Below, in pieces: positions 9,803-19,931 of a stretch of 64,000 bases of DNA. A program made the translations under genes and the position numbers. Within the stretch, counting starts at the first letter, position 1. Each line of letters opens with the position of its first letter. A model generated the notes under the pieces. It was given only the letters and a program-made list of their open reading frames with translations, was not told the DNA's origin and made no database searches. Origin of the DNA: Silene latifolia (lineage: Eukaryota; Streptophyta; Magnoliopsida; Caryophyllales; Caryophyllaceae); contig NC_133538.1 in NCBI RefSeq assembly GCF_048544455.1, positions 24,819,469 through 24,883,468 of the forward strand, in the 5' to 3' direction.

Positions 9803-10477
9803 GAGTTCCGGAAGAAATCAATTCGCATAAATTCTAAATCTTTATCTTATGGCGATTTTTGCTCCCATGTTGCATTAGTATCTTATGGGGAGTTAGTTGA
9901 TTACTTTTATACTGGAGACTGTGAGATTTGTGCTTGCTATAGCACCGTTTCGTTTGATTATGAGAAAGAAGAAGGATGTTGCCATATGGTTCCGTTTTGG
10001 TACTAGCTTGATCACCTGTACCTCCACTTTCCCATAAATGTTTTGCCTCTTCTTACCCATACCTCACATTATCCATATTTATCTCGGCATGTGTCATGGT
10101 CATTTGTTGGTTGGAATGCATATGTACGGTTATAGAGATTGTTTTCATATTAGATTGCAGCCATGTTCTTATAGGTCGTAGTTAGGTGAGAGTCTTTACA
10201 AAATGAATTCTTTCTATCCTCTTATATGTTCACCCGTGCTTATGTGTGATATGAGCGACCCATGAGAGTCCAATTTGATAAGTCTCTATAGTTGATGGTT
10301 CAGCAGTTTTTTTAACGACTTCATAACTTGGTTGCATGATTCATAATTGCTAATTGATTGTTGGTTATTTCATTAAAATGGTTTAGGCTTTACATGTTGT
10401 AATTCGCTCTGAGATTGAACTCGTTCCATTAGGTCATTAGATCGAGTCTAATTCTTGCTTGGGGACAAGCAAGGGTT

Positions 10478-10492
10478 TGGTTTGGGGAAGTT
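10478..10492 (+). promoter_or_regulatory. R3 polypurine tract
   Basis: TGGTTTGGGGAAGTT ends directly at the 3' LTR and would prime plus-strand DNA synthesis. It is preceded by GCTTGGGGACAAGCAAGG, a hairpin-forming sequence. Confidence 0.8.
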
Positions 10493-10775
10493 TGATGCGT
10501 GTCATTTATATGATGTTTTGCACCTCATTTTACACGCATTTCAGAGCTCATTTGTGTAGTTTAAGCTACCATTTCCCCTATTTCCGTCTACTTTCGTGTT
10601 TTTGTAAATTATTGCAGAAATGTGAATAATTCAACGGAAATCAAGCTAAATCCGTTTCCGAGTATCCTGTATTGCATTTGACGTGAAGTATTCACTTAAG
10701 GAACGAGCTTGGTGCGCATTTCAAGGCCCAAAAGACAAATCCACGAGAAGTTAAAAGCGGATTACCAGCTAAAGC

Positions 10776-10879
10776 AGTCGATCGACTGGCCCCCTTAGTC
10801 GATCGACCATCCCACGGGATCCAGAAGCTACTGTTCAGTTCAGAGCAGTCGATCGACCGGTTACCTCAGTCGATCGACC
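10776..10879. repeat. Two palindrome pairs (R3 3' LTR)
   Basis: Starts are at 10776, 10797, 10847 and 10868, the same positions within the LTR as in the 5' copy, all intact. Confidence 0.9.
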
Positions 10880-11374
10880 AAGCCGCTACTTCAGACGAGA
10901 ATTAAAAGATCGAGATTTATCAAGCCCATGAGTTATTAGGTTTAGGAATAATAGCTGCGTACTTTTCTTATATAACGTAGCATGAATTTTTAGAATATGG
11001 ATCTAGGTTTTACCTAGTTTTACATTGAGTTTTAGTTTATCAAATAATTAGGGTTCTTAATATTATTTCGTACTAATACTTTTGCATTCGGTTCTTGGAT
11101 CTCTTTCTGCAATTCAATCGGTATTCTTCTACTAATAATTCAGTTTGCTTTATTATCGTTTTATAGGATAGAATTGCTAGTTAGTTTCCCGAAACTGAAC
11201 TACCGTTTATGTTAATTGTTTGTTCTATTGTTTCAAGCATGAATTCTTTTGCTTATTGCATTAATTTTATTGTTGCCTTTAATTTCAGTACGAGTAGCTA
11301 AATTGCTTGTGCTAGGATGTAGGGGAATTATAGTGTAGGTGGCAATAGAATGAACACGGCCTGAATCACGTGTC

Positions 11375-11407
11375 AGTCGATCGACTGCCATACCTGGTCG
11401 ATCGACT
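11375..11407. repeat. Palindrome pair in the R3 3' LTR downstream of TATA
   Basis: AGTCGATCGACT at 11375 and GGTCGATCGACT at 11396 are both intact, unlike the 5' LTR copy. Confidence 0.9.
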
Positions 11408-12000
11408 GGCCACGTGAGGTTTTACCTTCGTTTTAATTGTTTTAATTCTTTATTTGACGAATCGAGTGCACACGACTAGTTGAATATTTAGGATGTGACT
11501 GACCCATTAGATCGAGAGATAGGGACAGTTGATTGACCACCAATTAAAATGACTAAACTATGCTGAGATCGAAAGATAGGTAAAGTTTAGATTGTTAGTC
11601 ACTTTTCGGACGAGAGTCCAGTATTAGTGATATTAGGGACTTATAGCGAGATCGAAAGATGCTATCTGTTGAGAGTGGACCGAGAGGACCTCTTGTTTTC
11701 CCGCCTCATGTGTTTGATTTAGACCGACTTAGTTTGCTGCTGCCGAAACTATAATGAACCGACCATCCTAGTACCCTTCTTTATTTTTGATTTAATATAT
11801 TTCTTTAGTTTAATTTTTATTGTTATTAGCTATAGACCAAATCGAATCAACCCCCATATTTGTTACCTTAGACTAAATTTAGACAACTTTTAATTACATT
11901 CGCCTCCTTGTGGTTCGACCCTGTTACCACTAGCCTAGGTTAGTTTTAATAGGAATTATAAATATTATTTTTGGTGCTCACAATGACGGGTATCAATTAG

Positions 12001-13585
12001 TAGCCCCTTGGTTAGCCATATAAGAATCAGACAAACTTTGATGAGCTTGGACATTTGTGAGGTCGGACTTTAGAAGCTTGAATTGTTGGTCTACTTGAGC
12101 TTCTCTTTAAAGAGCTCTAGACTTCATATTGTTCAACATTTTTTCAATAAAGGAGTTAGGGTTGGGAAGTTCAATGAATGGAGGGGGTTGGAATTGTTGT
12201 TGTTGATTGGGAGGTGGGTAGTTTTGTTGTGGTGGTCTTTGAAACTCGGGTTTTTTTGGGGAAAGTATTTTTATGCTTGGTAATTAGGGTCGAAAGATTG
12301 ACCGTCATAAAAAGGCCTTGGATATTGGTTCGGTAGGGCTCGGTAGAGGATTTCATGGCGTTGGTAGGAGAATTGCTTTGGTTGTTGATCTTGTAAAGCA
12401 TAGCATTCTTGTGGGTAAGAGGGACATATATCATGGATGGGACCTATGCCACCAAAAGTCTCACAAATCGGTTGTAGAAGATATTCTATTGGAGGGGACC
12501 TTGGGTGAGTATGGAACCTTGGTGGAGATCTCGGTCCTTGAACATAATAGACCATGGAGTGACTTGGTCTCTCATCATGGTAGGCATTTTCATGTTTCTT
12601 CTCCTCCATAAGGCTATTAAATTTCTTTGACATCTCATCCAATTTGAGCTTGGTCTCCAATTCTAGCCTAGAAGGCCCTTTTCCTCTACCTTCACTTTCC
12701 CTTGATCCATAGCTATTTTCCATTTCCGAGATGTTTTGAATCATCTCTGTAATTGCCGCACTATTCATGCTATCAAAGCTGCCTCCGGAAGCCGCCACTA
12801 TCATGTCCTTAAACCTTAAATCAAGAGTTTGAAAAAAGGTTTGGGTGGTCATCCACTTGGGAATACCATGATATGGACAAGAAGTAAGGAGGCACCTAAA
12901 GCGCTCCCAAGTTTCACTTAAGGTCTCAAGATCCTTTTGCTTGAAAGTTTGAATCTCATGTCTTATCCTTGCGGTCTTGGATGGAGGGTAAAACTTGTTG
13001 ATTAAAGCCTTAGAAAGGCTAGCCCATGTAGTAAAAGTTCCCGGTTCATGAGAATTCAACCACTTCCTTGCATTGTGTTTCAAGGAGAAAGGGAATAGCA
13101 TGAGAAGAATTTGATCGTCGGTTATACCATTATGCTTGATCATGCCCACTTTCTCTTTAAACATGACTTGATGTCCATGAGCATCTTCATTGTTCACCCC
13201 ATGGAATATATCTTGTTGAATGAAGGAGATTACATGGTGATGGGGCTATTATTACCCCGTAATTGATTGCCGAGCAAGACCGATTAGGATCCGGCCTATT
13301 ATAATAACCCATTGGTTGGTCCTCCATCTCGTCGTTCACAAGGTTAAATCTTGGTGAATTGGGTGTGTTTGGTGATCGTGATGAATCGGTGTTGTTGGTA
13401 TGGTGTGAGTGTAATGAATGGGTGGGTGAAATTATGGGTGAGTTTTTTAGAGAGTTATGTGGTGGGATGTTAAGAGGAGGTAGGATAGGAGAAGAGGGTG
13501 ATATATTTAACGGATCAATTGTGGACGTTGGTGTATTTGGTGGATTGAAGATGGGTGGAGATCTTCTCAAGGATGAAAGTGACAA
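12001..13585 (-). pseudogene. R2 gag, broken
   Basis: This is an Athila-type gag on the minus strand. The N-terminal frame (13585-13187) is Pro/Ser/Asn-rich and slips into the main frame at about 13197, which is open for 308 residues to 12271. That part carries a capsid core with ARKWLNSHEPGTFTTWASL, KFYPPSKTARIRHEI and CPYHGIPKWM, as in Athila gag. A further frame change near 12280 and an L-stop-REAQ break at about 12110 follow. The sequence then reaches the R3 insertion point and resumes at 3494. Many breaks suggest R2 is the oldest element here. Confidence 0.75.
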
Positions 13586-14439
13586 CCGTATTCTCGCCAG
13601 AAAAGTCTTGTCAATCCCTCAATCAAGAGGGAAAAGAGAACTGATACCGTCGTCAGGTACCAAAAATAAAATACCTAGTTACACTAACAGAAGCTAGCAG
13701 TAAGTAGGGTCGATCTCCACAGGGAGGCGGTTACTATCTACTTGTCTATTCGGTCTGTCTACGGTCACAAGATGGGAGTTTGATTGTTTTGACTAAACTA
13801 ACGAGATTAAGGCAAGAGAAATAGAGATAAGAGAAATTAAGCAGAGAGAAAGGAAACTAGGATGTCGGTTCATCAATGAATGTCAATTAATTGCAGTTAA
13901 GGTCACAGATTAGTCGATGTGTCGGTCTAAGGGGCAATGAATATCTCCTTCCGGTCTCAATTCGCCCTAAAATACTATTAGCTTAGCTTTCGCCCTCACT
14001 AAAGCATTCTATTGTTCACTGCGGGTCTCACCCCTTCCAACCTTCCGGTCTAGGTCAAGGCTTACCAAAATTAAAAAGTCGAATTGCATCGATTCAATCA
14101 GCAAGATACAATTAAAGCAGCGATTAACAACATAGACAAAGACAACAACAACAATCTGTAAACTAATTAGCAATTAACATTCATTCATCGAATCCCCTTA
14201 TCCTAGCAGGGAGAATTAGCTAGACATGGTAAAGGGAAGAATAAAAACAAAAAAAAGAGAAATAGTAAACATTAAATAAAGAGAAAAGGGAAAAGAGAGA
14301 AAATTACAGAGAAAAGATCCGGAAAATGAGAAGAAGCATTCAACAGTAGAAAAGGAAAAAGAAAAGTATTGTAAAGTAATGTATCAGATGATGGGGGAAA
14401 AAAAGATAGGAGAGAGTTACAAATGACGTCTCTCCTTCC

Positions 14440-14447
14440 TATTTATA
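14440..14447 (-). promoter_or_regulatory. TATA box in the left R4 LTR
   Basis: The minus strand reads TATAAATA. The palindrome cluster starts 67 bp upstream. The right LTR has the same box at 19361-19368. Confidence 0.6.
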
Positions 14448-14514
14448 AGAAATAGGAATTTTATTTGACCTAATGACGAATTAAAGCTAAAAAAGCCCGA
14501 GCCCAAAGAAAACC

Positions 14515-14701
14515 ACTCGATCGAGCCCTTTAAAACTGCTCGAACGAGCAAACTGAAGCTCAAACCAATCGATCGAGTAAAATTACTACTCGATCGAGTA
14601 AACCCTAAATAGAAAATATTCGATCGACCATAATACATACTCGATCGACCTATTATTCCATCCAAAACCACTCGATCGACTAGTAAAGTACTCGATCGAG
14701 T
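14515..14701. repeat. Four palindrome pairs in the left R4 LTR
   Basis: CTCGATCGAG-type 12-mers start at 14515, 14538, 14567, 14588, 14618, 14639, 14670 and 14690. Steps within pairs are 20-23 bp, and pairs repeat every 51-52 bp. The spacers are unrelated in sequence. In the right LTR the decayed second copy is intact. Confidence 0.95.
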
Positions 14702-15005
14702 GACATCTAATTTCAGCAGCTCATAATTTCGTTAGTTTCAGCTTTGACTTAACTTTTTAGCTCCCGAAACGGCTTCACGCATCCTGAGACAGCTGCATTT
14801 CCGCTCCAAAATCACTCTTCCTCTAAATGCATGCAAAACGGACGGTAAAAGGCTTGATTTCACTACTTTTTGGTCCATTCCTGCAAATAGAACAAAACAA
14901 GCCAAAGTAGCATATTCGGGGCATTTCGTAGCATAAAACTACGATAATAGCATAGAAATACGTGCATAAAAAGGCCAAAAAGGACTATATAAAATGCACG
15001 TATCA

Positions 15006-15024
15006 AATCTCCCCAAACCAAACC
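15006..15024 (-). promoter_or_regulatory. R4 polypurine tract
   Basis: On the minus strand GGTTTGGGGAGATTT ends directly at the 3' LTR, matching the R3 tract GGTTTGGGGAAGTT. Confidence 0.8.
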
Positions 15025-16457
15025 TTTACTCGTCCTCGAGTAAACTAAATGCAACTAATGGAACGAAAAAGATAACTCAGAGCCAGCTACAAATGCCCAC
15101 TCAAACCAACATAATGCAAGCAAACTAACACTTATAGCAAGGCAGTCAAATGCAAACAAGTTATAGGATGTCTATAATAAAGCTGAACCGTCGACCTTGC
15201 AAGACCTTTAATAATGGACTCTCACGGGTCAATCTTCTCTCATGAAGCAAAGGGTGAACATATTAATATAAGAGAGAAAGAAGAAGAAGTCGCTCACCTA
15301 GACTACGACCCACATAAACATGCATGCAGCTGATATGATAGACAATTCTAGCTACCGTACACACATTCCAACCAAACAAGGTCCTGTCACAGCCGATGGC
15401 TTACAAAAGTATGGTAAAGTGAGGGAATGGGTAAGAAAAGGCAAAACATTTTATGGGAATGTGGAGGTATAGGCGGCCAAGCTAGTACCTAAACAAAACC
15501 ATATGACAACATCTATTTCCAACTCAATTATAGAATTAAGCGCATATGCCCTTCATTTGGCACAAACTCGCCAAACCGAACTGAAAACGCTCCTCAATAA
15601 ATGTAAATAAAGCATAGGAGCAGAAACCGTCTCATCAAACATCTTTTTTTTTTTTTTTTTTTGGTTTCTTTCTTTCATCATTTTTCGTCTTTTTTTTCAA
15701 TTCTTTTCTTTTTCTTCTTTTTCTTTTTCACGTTTTTTTTCCTTCTTTTTTTTTCTTCATAAATTACCAACTCCAAATCAGTGGATACAAGGCAAACTCG
15801 GCACAATAAAATATATACCGCAAAAACATACACTAAACTAGCTTGACAAGGCAGACTAAATTTGGAATGTAGCTAAGGGTCAACATGCAAATTTGGCTAA
15901 TGTGGAGTTAAATGGGTAAAAATGAAAGAAAGAGATATTGTAAGCACCTCCCTGCATGTGACACCAACCACTAACCCGAATGTATGCAGGCAAAAAGCAA
16001 TTGAATTTCATATACGTGCAAATTGATGATACATGATATGCAAGGAGTAACTACTCACAATCCTACATGAAACTGGTCACAAATGACACCAGTTTATAAG
16101 GCTCTAAATCTTAGGAATTATAAGTAGCTTGCCAAAATTTTCAGGTCAAGTCTATTCATTCATCTAAATTTTAACATTAACTCGTAGATATGCAATAAGA
16201 CAAGGCTAAATATATTAAGTTTTATGCAAGGCTTAAGTAAAAAAGGACAATTATAGTGCGATATCATCATAGGAATATTCCGTCCCGACTCAACCTATAT
16301 GCTAAAATAAACGTGAAATTTTTGAATTTTTAACAATTTTTCAAATTTTTATGAGATTTTGATTTTTATGGAAATAAACAAGCAATGCATACAGAAATTA
16401 AACGTGATAACAGAAATGCAATAAAAACAATATGCAGACACGGATATGGATGCATAA

Positions 16458-16494
16458 CCTCCCCAAACCAAACTGTATAATGCCCTAATTGTAC
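16458..16494 (-). promoter_or_regulatory. R4 hairpin plus internal purine tract
   Basis: Arms GTACAAT and ATTATAC (16494-16475) pair with one mismatch and are followed on the minus strand by GGTTTGGGGAGG. This is the same arrangement as R3 8899-8936 and R2 1583-1546, with different arm sequences. Confidence 0.5.
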
Positions 16495-16652
16495 AAAACA
16501 TGGAAAGGAAATGAAAACTGAAAGAGAAAGAGTGTAGATGCGGAAAACTCACAAGAGTACGCAAAGTAGGGTCCTCCACAAACCAGCCAGCAACGTGGGA
16601 GGTCGCAAACAGCTGCAGAACAATGTCACAGGAAGCTAATCCAAGCAAAAGC

Positions 16653-16837
16653 ACTCGATCAAGAGAGAATAACGGTCGATCGAGTGAACTGGCATCCTAA
16701 ACAGCTCGATCGAGGAAATGGGCACTCGATCGAGTGGTCATCTTTTAGCAGGTACTCGATCGAGTAGAATTTGTGCTCGATCGAGTTAGAACAGCATTAA
16801 AAGTTCTCGATCAAGTACAAAAAGTACTCGATCGAGT
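16653..16837. repeat. Four palindrome pairs in the R4 3' region
   Basis: 12-mers start at 16653, 16674, 16704, 16724, 16754, 16775, 16805 and 16826. Pair steps are 20-21 bp and the pairs repeat every 50-51 bp. This is the most regular cluster in the window. Confidence 0.95.
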
Positions 16838-17056
16838 CATCCTCAGTATGTTCCTGCAAAGACGTAATAAAATAGCCTACAAAACTAACAAGCCAAGCAT
16901 AACTGATACAGTCTATGGTACGAAGACCAATTATTACAACTAAAATGAAATGAAATGTTTGAAAAACAACTAAAAATAAATCTCTGGGTTGCCTCCCGGG
17001 TAGCGCTAGTTTCAGACAGGTCCTAGCTCGACCTTCGTTTCTTCGACAAGCCTCTC

Positions 17057-17812
17057 TTAATTAGCCTGGTCAAAACAGCTCAAAGCGCGCAGCAACCGAT
17101 CAAACAGCTGCGCATGTGCTATACAAAGCTGTAAGTAGTACCATGGTAAAACAGTAGCATAGGAAAATAAAATGTATAAACGTTTGAGTCTAGCAAATTT
17201 CCTATGACAGCTCCTAAATTTATCCACAAAATAAAGGAGCTCGGGAGCAATTATCAATAATTTAGAGTATCGTTTCAGATTAACAAGATTAAGATGACAA
17301 GTATGGTGAAAAATCATTAAATTACTTGTCCAACTGAGAGGGGGTATAGCATTAAAAGAAGAAACACGAGTCATACGAGGTAGCGTACTATTAATATTAA
17401 CAACAATAAAATTATCGCTAATTACCTCAGGTGGGTTGCTCTCAATGTCGGAATCACTGACAAAAGAATGTATTACCTCATCCGTGCTAGGAGCAATTAC
17501 TGACTCAGTTGTCTTCTCGTCACCTTCCTCGGTGGATACCGTCCCGTAAATCGCAGCCTCAAGTGCATCCAGCTCGGCTTTAAAAAGGGGAGATTCACCG
17601 TAACCATTGTCATCATCAAAATTGTCATCTAGAATGAACCCAAGTGACATTGCATTGCTCTCTATGGCCAAATCAGTCGATCGAGTGGAATTATTACTCG
17701 ATCGAAAGCTTTCCTCATGATTTTCACTCGATTGAGTATATGAAACAGCTCGATCGAGTACTTCCTCTAAGCAGTTGTTCGATCGAGTGGTATAAACTGT
17801 TCGATCAAACAT
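17057..17812 (-). CDS. R4 ORF of 251 residues ending in FDRLLRALS motif
   Basis: The function is unknown. The N-terminal third is the translation of the palindrome cluster (17675-17839), rich in Ser, Arg, Asn and Thr. The middle is acidic (DDNFDDDNGYGESPLF, and many Glu and Ser). The C-terminal third is basic and aromatic and ends YYLQLCIAHAQ, then FDRLLRALSCFDQA. That end resembles the small ORF of R2 (1704-2027). It sits downstream of the zinc-knuckle ORF and upstream of the internal purine tract, the place of the third ORF or pol remnant in Athila elements. The upstream start is uncertain because the frame may open before 17812. Confidence 0.5.
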   Translation of the reverse strand: MFDRTVYTTRSNNCLEEVLDRAVSYTQSSENHEESFRSSNNSTRSTDLAIESNAMSLGFILDDNFDDDNGYGESPLFKAELDALEAAIYGTVSTEEGDEKTTESVIAPSTDEVIHSFVSDSDIESNPPEVISDNFIVVNINSTLPRMTRVSSFNAIPPLSWTSNLMIFHHTCHLNLVNLKRYSKLLIIAPELLYFVDKFRSCHRKFARLKRLYILFSYATVLPWYYLQLCIAHAQLFDRLLRALSCFDQAN

Positions 17813-17839
17813 TTCTTCAGGAATTTCACTCGATCGACC
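17675..17839. repeat. Seven palindromes inside the R4 ORF
   Basis: Starts are at 17675, 17696, 17726, 17748, 17777, 17799 and 17828. Steps alternate 21-22 and 29-30 bp, so pairs repeat every 51 bp, as in the other R4 clusters. Several cores have C to T or G to A changes. Confidence 0.95.
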
Positions 17840-18015
17840 AATTCTTGCTGATTAGTGCATTAGTGTAAGGCTTCATTATCTGATAGAACTTCGTAATCCG
17901 AGTTATCCCAATCATCAGCAGCACTAGGCAACGCGGATCCTTCGTGGGAAAGACCACTCTCTGCGTAGGTAACGCAGACTTCCTCTAGCTGCCCAATATT
18001 CGACTCAGCAGCTAA

Positions 18016-18360
18016 CTAAGCTATTTCAGACTCGAGCTCATCAATTTGCGCAAAAATTTGTCTATCATGTTCTTGCACTTGGAGTGCAAGCGCCTTCACT
18101 AAAGTCTTCAACTCAGCAATCTCTTCTTTCCGCTTATCAGGAGGAGGAGCTTGTTGTCGCGGTGGCCAGATAAATGGAAGCTGTTGGTAGCCTCGTTGAT
18201 AGGGTAGGTGTGGCGGCGCAATTACAACAGATTGATTAGCTTGTCTACGTTGCTTGAATGCATAAACCTCGTCATTTTCAGCTAAGCAAAAAGCTGCATT
18301 GTGCTCAGCACCACCACATCTCCCGCAGTAAATCACCTGCTGCGCCATATAATGGAACAT
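18016..18360 (-). CDS. R4 zinc-knuckle ORF, gag remnant
   Basis: This 114-residue ORF lies less than 200 bp after the primer-binding site. Near its start is a perfect C-x2-C-x4-H-x4-C zinc knuckle (CGRCGGAEHNAAFC), the nucleic-acid-binding motif of gag nucleocapsids. A Gln/Pro-rich stretch follows, then a Leu/Glu/Ala-rich part likely to form a coiled coil (residues 75-112). The matrix and capsid parts that normally precede the knuckle are absent, so it cannot form particles alone but could bind element RNA. The methionine at 18360 is the first in frame. Whether it is translated is unknown. Confidence 0.65.
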   Translation of the reverse strand: MFHYMAQQVIYCGRCGGAEHNAAFCLAENDEVYAFKQRRQANQSVVIAPPHLPYQRGYQQLPFIWPPRQQAPPPDKRKEEIAELKTLVKALALQVQEHDRQIFAQIDELESEIA

Positions 18361-18540
18361 AGGTGACGCGTTAAAGGTACTCAGGCCTTCCCTTTGACAA
18401 TCTTTTACCTAGAACTGTCTAGGTAGAACCTGTAGGGCCTATCAAAACAACACTAAAGAAAAAGATTAGAACGGCCTCAAGGGATAAATCCCTTGAGGCT
18501 AAAGACAGACAAAATTAAACAAACAAATAAAGTAGTTGCC

Positions 18541-18558
18541 TCCCCGGCAACGGCGCCA
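18541..18558 (-). promoter_or_regulatory. R4 primer-binding site, tRNA-Asp
   Basis: The minus strand reads TGGCGCCGTTGCCGGGGA, identical to the R3 site, five bases from the right LTR. Confidence 0.9.
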
Positions 18559-18563
18559 AAATT

Positions 18564-19926
18564 TGATACCGTCGTCAGGTACCAAAAATAAAATACCTAG
18601 TTACACTAACAGAAGCTAGCAGTAAGTAGGGTCGATCTCCACAGGGAGGTGGTCACTATCTACTTGTCTATTCGGTCTGTCTACGGTCACAAGATGGGGG
18701 TTTGATTGTTTTGACTAAACTAACGAGATTAAGGCAAGAGAAATAGAGATAAGAGAAATTAAGCAGAGGGAAAGAAAACTAGGATGTCGGCTCATCAATG
18801 AATGTCAATTAATTGCAGTTAAGGTCACAGCTTAGTCGATGTGTCGGTCTAAGGGGCAATGAATATCTCCTTCCGGTCTCAATTCGCCCTAAAATACTAT
18901 TAGCTTAGCTTCCGCCCTCACTAAAGCATTCTATTGTTCACTGCGGGTCTCACCCCTTCTAACCTTCCGGTCTAGGTTAAGGCTTACCAAAATTAAAAAG
19001 GCTAATTACATCAATTCAATCAGGAAGATACAATTAAAGCATCGATTAACAACATAGACAAAAACAACAACAACAATCTGCAAACTAATTAGCAATTAAC
19101 ATTCATTCATCGAATCCCCTAATCCTAGCAGGGAGAATTAGCTAGAAATGGTAAAGGGAAGAATAAAAACAAAAAAAGAGAAATAGTAAACATTAAATAA
19201 AGAGAAAAGGGAAAAGAGAGAAAATTACAGAGAAAAGATCCGGAAAATGAGAAGAAGCATTCAACAGTAGAAAAGGGAAAAGAAAAGTATTGTAAAGTAA
19301 TGTATCAGATGATGGGGGAAAAAAAGAGAGGAGAGAGTTACAAATGACGTCTCTCCTTCCTATTTATAAGAAATAGGAATTTTATTTGACCTAATGACGA
19401 ATTAAAGCTAAAAAAAGCCCGAGCCCATAGAAAACCACTCGATCGAGCCCTTTAAAACTGCTCGATCGAGCAAACTGAAGCTCAAACCAATCGATCGAGT
19501 AAAATTACTACTCGATCGAGTAAACCCTAAATAGACACTATTCGATCGACCATAATACATACTCGATCGACCTATTATTCCATCCAAAACCACCCGATCG
19601 ACTAGTAAAGTACTCGATCGAGTGATATCTAACTTCAGCGCTCATAATTTCGTTAGTTTCAGCTTCGACTTGTCTTTTTAGCTTCCGAAACGGCTTCGCG
19701 CATCCCGAGACAGCTGTATTTCCGCTCCAAAATCACTCTTCCTCCAAATGCATGCAAAACGGACGGTAAAAAGCTTGATTTCACTACTTTTTGGTCCATT
19801 CCTGCAAATAGAACAAAACAAGCCAAAGTAGCATATTCGGGGCATTTCGTAGCATAAAACTACGATAATAGCATAGAAATACGTGCATAAAAAGGCCAAA
19901 AAGGACTATATAAAATGCACGTATCA
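18564..19926 (-). repeat. R4 5' LTR (right copy)
   Basis: It adjoins the primer-binding site and is nearly identical to the left copy. The TATA box is at 19361-19368 and eight palindromes lie at 19437-19623. The AGAAC duplication follows. Confidence 0.95.
19437..19623. repeat. Four palindrome pairs in the right R4 LTR
   Basis: This is the same layout as 14515-14701. The second copy here is an intact GCTCGATCGAGC. Confidence 0.9.
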
Positions 19927-19931
19927 AGAAC

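Larger units (their letters stand above)
8202..10477 (+). other. R3 non-coding 3' region
   Basis: There are 2.3 kb without a credible gene where pol would be expected. The region holds palindrome pairs at 8434-8536 and 9770-9802, a hairpin with purine tract at 8899-8936, a 40-bp repeat in three copies at 8941-9056, and an AT-rich tract near 9100. The block TTTATTTTAGCATATAGG and its surroundings (about 9149-9200) recur in R4 at about 16312-16262 on the minus strand, showing common descent of the two 3' regions. The ORF at 9728-10006 is a chance frame. Confidence 0.75.
3500..11995 (+). mobile_element. R3: complete Athila-type LTR retrotransposon, gag-protease only
   Basis: Two LTRs of 1503 bp (3500-5002 and 10493-11995) begin with TGATGCGTGTC and end with GGGTATCA. 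The element is flanked by a perfect 5-bp target duplication, ATTAG, at 3495-3499 and 11996-12000. A tRNA-Asp primer-binding site follows the 5' LTR and a purine tract precedes the 3' LTR. The interior encodes gag and a DLGAS protease with frameshifts, and then 2.3 kb without coding capacity. No reverse transcriptase, RNase H or integrase is present. The LTRs differ at only scattered sites, so the insertion is fairly young. It split the gag of R2. Confidence 0.95.
10493..11995 (+). repeat. R3 3' LTR
   Basis: It has the same length (1503 bp) and ends as the 5' copy. Palindrome clusters are at 10776-10879 and 11375-11407 and the TATA-like box is at 10969-10975. The ATTAG duplication follows at 11996. 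Confidence 0.95.
13642..15005 (-). repeat. R4 3' LTR (left copy)
   Basis: It begins at the AGAAC duplication on the left and meets the purine tract on the right. It contains the TATA box at 14440-14447 and the palindrome cluster at 14515-14701. Confidence 0.95.
15025..17056 (-). other. R4 non-coding 3' region
   Basis: There are two kilobases without a credible gene. The region holds a long T-rich stretch (15641-15760, purine-rich on the element strand), the block shared with R3 (16262-16312), a hairpin with internal purine tract (16494-16458), and four palindrome pairs (16653-16837). The ORF at 16349-16654 lies across these signals and is not believed. Confidence 0.7.
13642..19926 (-). mobile_element. 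R4: complete, strongly reduced Athila-type element
   Basis: LTRs at 13642-15005 and 18564-19926 (about 1.36 kb) are flanked by the perfect target duplication AGAAC (13637-13641 and 19927-19931). On the minus strand the LTR starts TGATACGTGCA and ends GGTATCA. The tRNA-Asp primer-binding site adjoins the right LTR and the purine tract adjoins the left one, fixing the direction. The interior keeps a zinc-knuckle ORF and a 251-residue ORF; capsid, protease and polymerase are missing. R4 lies in the leader of R2, just upstream of its gag. Confidence 0.95.

Noticed and set aside
9728..10006. ORF of 92 residues in the R3 3' region
   Set aside because: It spans a palindrome pair and A-rich DNA, has no similarity to R3, R4 or R2 proteins, and lacks a promoter.
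12083..13697. Plus-strand ORFs opposite R2 gag
   Set aside because: They are shadows of the Asn/Pro-rich gag on the other strand.
15641..15760. Poly-T rich stretch as a retroposon tail (LINE or SINE)
   Set aside because: There is no adjoining LINE coding sequence or flanking duplication; it lies in the 3' region of R4, where purine-rich runs on the element strand are common.
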